Source: Anthonomus grandis grandis (Eukaryota; Arthropoda; Insecta; Coleoptera; Curculionidae). From it: DNA of 64,000 bases. Positions 62,517 to 64,000 of this stretch are shown here, in pieces. Within the stretch, counting starts at the first letter, position 1. Each line of letters starts with the position of its first letter. Below the pieces are notes generated by a model. The model was given only the letters and a program-made list of their open reading frames with translations. It had not been told where the DNA came from and did not search any database. The stretch lies in assembly GCF_022605725.1 (NCBI RefSeq), contig NC_065546.1:17418227-17482226 (forward strand), in the 5' to 3' direction. A program made the translations under genes and the position numbers.

Positions 62517-63329
62517 GTTTAATATAACGTTTTATTAATTTTGAATTAGAGGGTATTTATTGGCAATAATAGAGTATAGGCAAATTTTTGAATGATTTAA
62601 AGAACAGTTATTATCAACATATGTTCTAAACCTCTTAGTTTTTGAGTCACCAGGTGTTAAGTTTTAAGAAAGGGGGCATTTTATGAAAATTTGGTAGGTA
62701 TTATATTTCGTTAAGGTTTGGCAGGGATTAAACGTTTCAATAAAAAAGCTATTACGGCTCTGATTTTCTTAAACTTATTTTGAGAATCGCGATTAATATG
62801 GCATAACACTTTTTTTTTTTTAATATTCATTTTAAAACACGATAAAAGATTTTATTAAATTGTTATCATATCGTTATTTACTAATAAGTCACTGGTTAAA
62901 TAGTGACTGTGATAAAAAATCGTGTAAATATAGTGACATTAAGAGTTCATTAAGAGTTCATCATCAGCGCCTATCTGACAAAAATCGATTATTTAACGAG
63001 CCTAGCTTTAGGCGCGATTCTTACTATACGTACCGTTACCGTCACGTCAACGTACCGCCAACGACACGTAAAAATATTTTCGGCGAAAAACCTTGAGCCT
63101 AAATCCACGTTGGGACGTAATTACGGATCCGTTGGGACCACGTGATTGCTATCAGCCAATAAGAGACCTGAAAGTTTTCACGTACCTACGTGAAGGAAAA
63201 CACGAATAGACGTTGGTTAATTCGAACTTTATTCCGTATTTTTGGTCCGTTGTACTAATTGTTTTTTATTATTTTTAAATGTTTACTAAATTTTTTTTAC
63301 CAGTTGTTATTTTGTACCTCTATTTTTAG
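62517..63329. other. Start of gene B intron; CpG-richer island at 63000-63240
   Basis: The donor GTTTAA at 62517 opens an intron. 63000-63240 is unusually rich in ACGT/CGT words, with an exact palindrome TCACGTA-cc-TACGTGA at about 63178 and CACGTG at about 63140. It could be a promoter-like piece brought by the following repeat. Confidence 0.4.
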
Positions 63330-63925
63330 AATGTCGAGTTTGGGTTTGACCCCGGATTCTACTTATTTTAGATGTTGCGGCTTTTTAATTAATAGTCAAT
63401 GGCCAAAATTATTTGGAACACCAAGGTTTCCTTGTATATATGGAGAAGAACCAGGGTTTTCTTTTCGAGCTTTGCGCCAATGAGGACAATATTTTAAATT
63501 TAGTGGCCTCTATGGGATCCCAGAATCCCTTTACAATCAAGGCATAAAAATAGTTTGAAGCAATTGTGGTTTACAGTTTTGACCTCCCACAATTGCTTCA
63601 ATTTATTTTTATGCCTTGATTGCAAAGGAATTTTCGGATCCCGTTAGACGTTTTCTCGCATAAATTAATGAAATTAACATTTCGTCATATAATTTCCTGT
63701 GTTTTTGGCTGAAATATTTGCCATCGGCGCAAAGCGAGTTTTACGCGAAGGTAAAACCCGGGTTCTCCTTCTCCTCCATTACGTACTTGGAAACATTGGT
63801 GTTCCAAATAATTTTGGCACTGACTATTAATAAAAAAGCCACAATAGCCACATTTAAAATAGGCAGCGTCGGAATGGTGGCATAAGGGCCTACCGGGCAG
63901 AGACCTCAATAGGGCCCAGAAAACT
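63330..63925. repeat. Fold-back element, arms about 230-340 bp
   Basis: The inner arms 63528-63570 and 63587-63650 pair closely (caattgtgg, atgccttgat) around a short loop. The outer arms 63330-63480 and 63685-63909 encode related short peptides on opposite strands (YFRCCGFLINSQ versus YFKCGYCGFFINSQ), with a C-x2-C finger-like look. This is an inverted duplication of one sequence, not two genes. The arms have diverged, unlike the fold-back at 1.2-2.7 kb. Confidence 0.8.
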
Positions 63926-64000
63926 GGGTATATTATCTACCCATGGAAAAAAAAACAAATAAAAAGTTTAAATTATTATACATATATTAAAACAAAATCA

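Noticed and set aside
63530..63650. microRNA precursor
   Set aside because: The hairpin is part of a longer inverted duplication with arms of over 200 bp, which fits a fold-back repeat better than a miRNA.
1..64000. CRISPR array, operons or bacterial genes
   Set aside because: No regularly spaced repeats and no ribosome-binding-site-led gene strings; spliced exons and insect elements show a eukaryotic genome.

Overview
The window looks like insect chromosomal DNA, most likely a beetle. It is AT-rich. It carries parts of two spliced genes of the insect acyl-CoA synthetase / luciferase-like (AMP-binding) family with small introns (52-68 bp) and canonical GT/AG sites. The rest is a dense, nested field of decayed transposable elements typical of insects: CR1/Jockey-type, RTE and RNase H-bearing LINEs, DD41D-like mariners, P elements, a Ty3/gypsy element and a KRBA2/Ginger-type integrase. 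The taxon is inferred from gene family, intron size and element mix. No rRNA, tRNA, CRISPR array or bacterial feature was seen.

Layout. 1-2.7 kb: a CR1/Jockey-type LINE on the minus strand that ends in a large fold-back (1174-2695). 3.1-23.7 kb: seven exons of acyl-CoA synthetase gene A on the plus strand. Its 5' exons must lie left of the window. Its third visible intron (3905-22780, 18.9 kb) is filled by a MITE, a P element with 8-bp target-site duplication, a TIR element, an internally deleted LINE and a 6.4-kb mariner that itself holds a THAP/P-like transposase and an RNase H LINE. 24.4-26.8 kb: another LINE. 28.8-31.3 kb: a TIR element split by an RTE LINE. 31.9-33.2 kb: a DUF7869-like relic. 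33.9-37.4 kb: a longer copy of the first LINE family. 39.9-42.4 kb: an RT scrap and a DD41D-like mariner. 43-46.1 kb: a decayed gypsy element. 49.6-52.4 kb: two mariners side by side, one with about 300-bp TIRs. 53.8-55.0 kb: a KRBA2/Ginger-like integrase. 55.1-56.0 kb: an intron-bearing mariner. 58.3-59.9 kb: an antisense LINE and a possible mariner scrap. 60.6-61.1 kb: a 258-bp tandem repeat. 61.8-62.5 kb: the first three coding exons of acyl-CoA synthetase gene B, running off the right end. 63.3-63.9 kb: a second fold-back.

How it fits together. Genes A and B are in the same orientation and about 38 kb apart, so they look like neighbours in a tandem array of acyl-CoA synthetase paralogues, a common arrangement in insects. 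Gene A is open across all seven exons and has a nearby polyadenylation signal, yet lacks the usual catalytic lysine in its last motif. It may be a pseudo-enzyme or a neofunctionalised paralogue rather than a dead gene. Nothing else in the window looks like a functional host gene. All transposon proteins carry stops, frameshifts or substituted catalytic residues.
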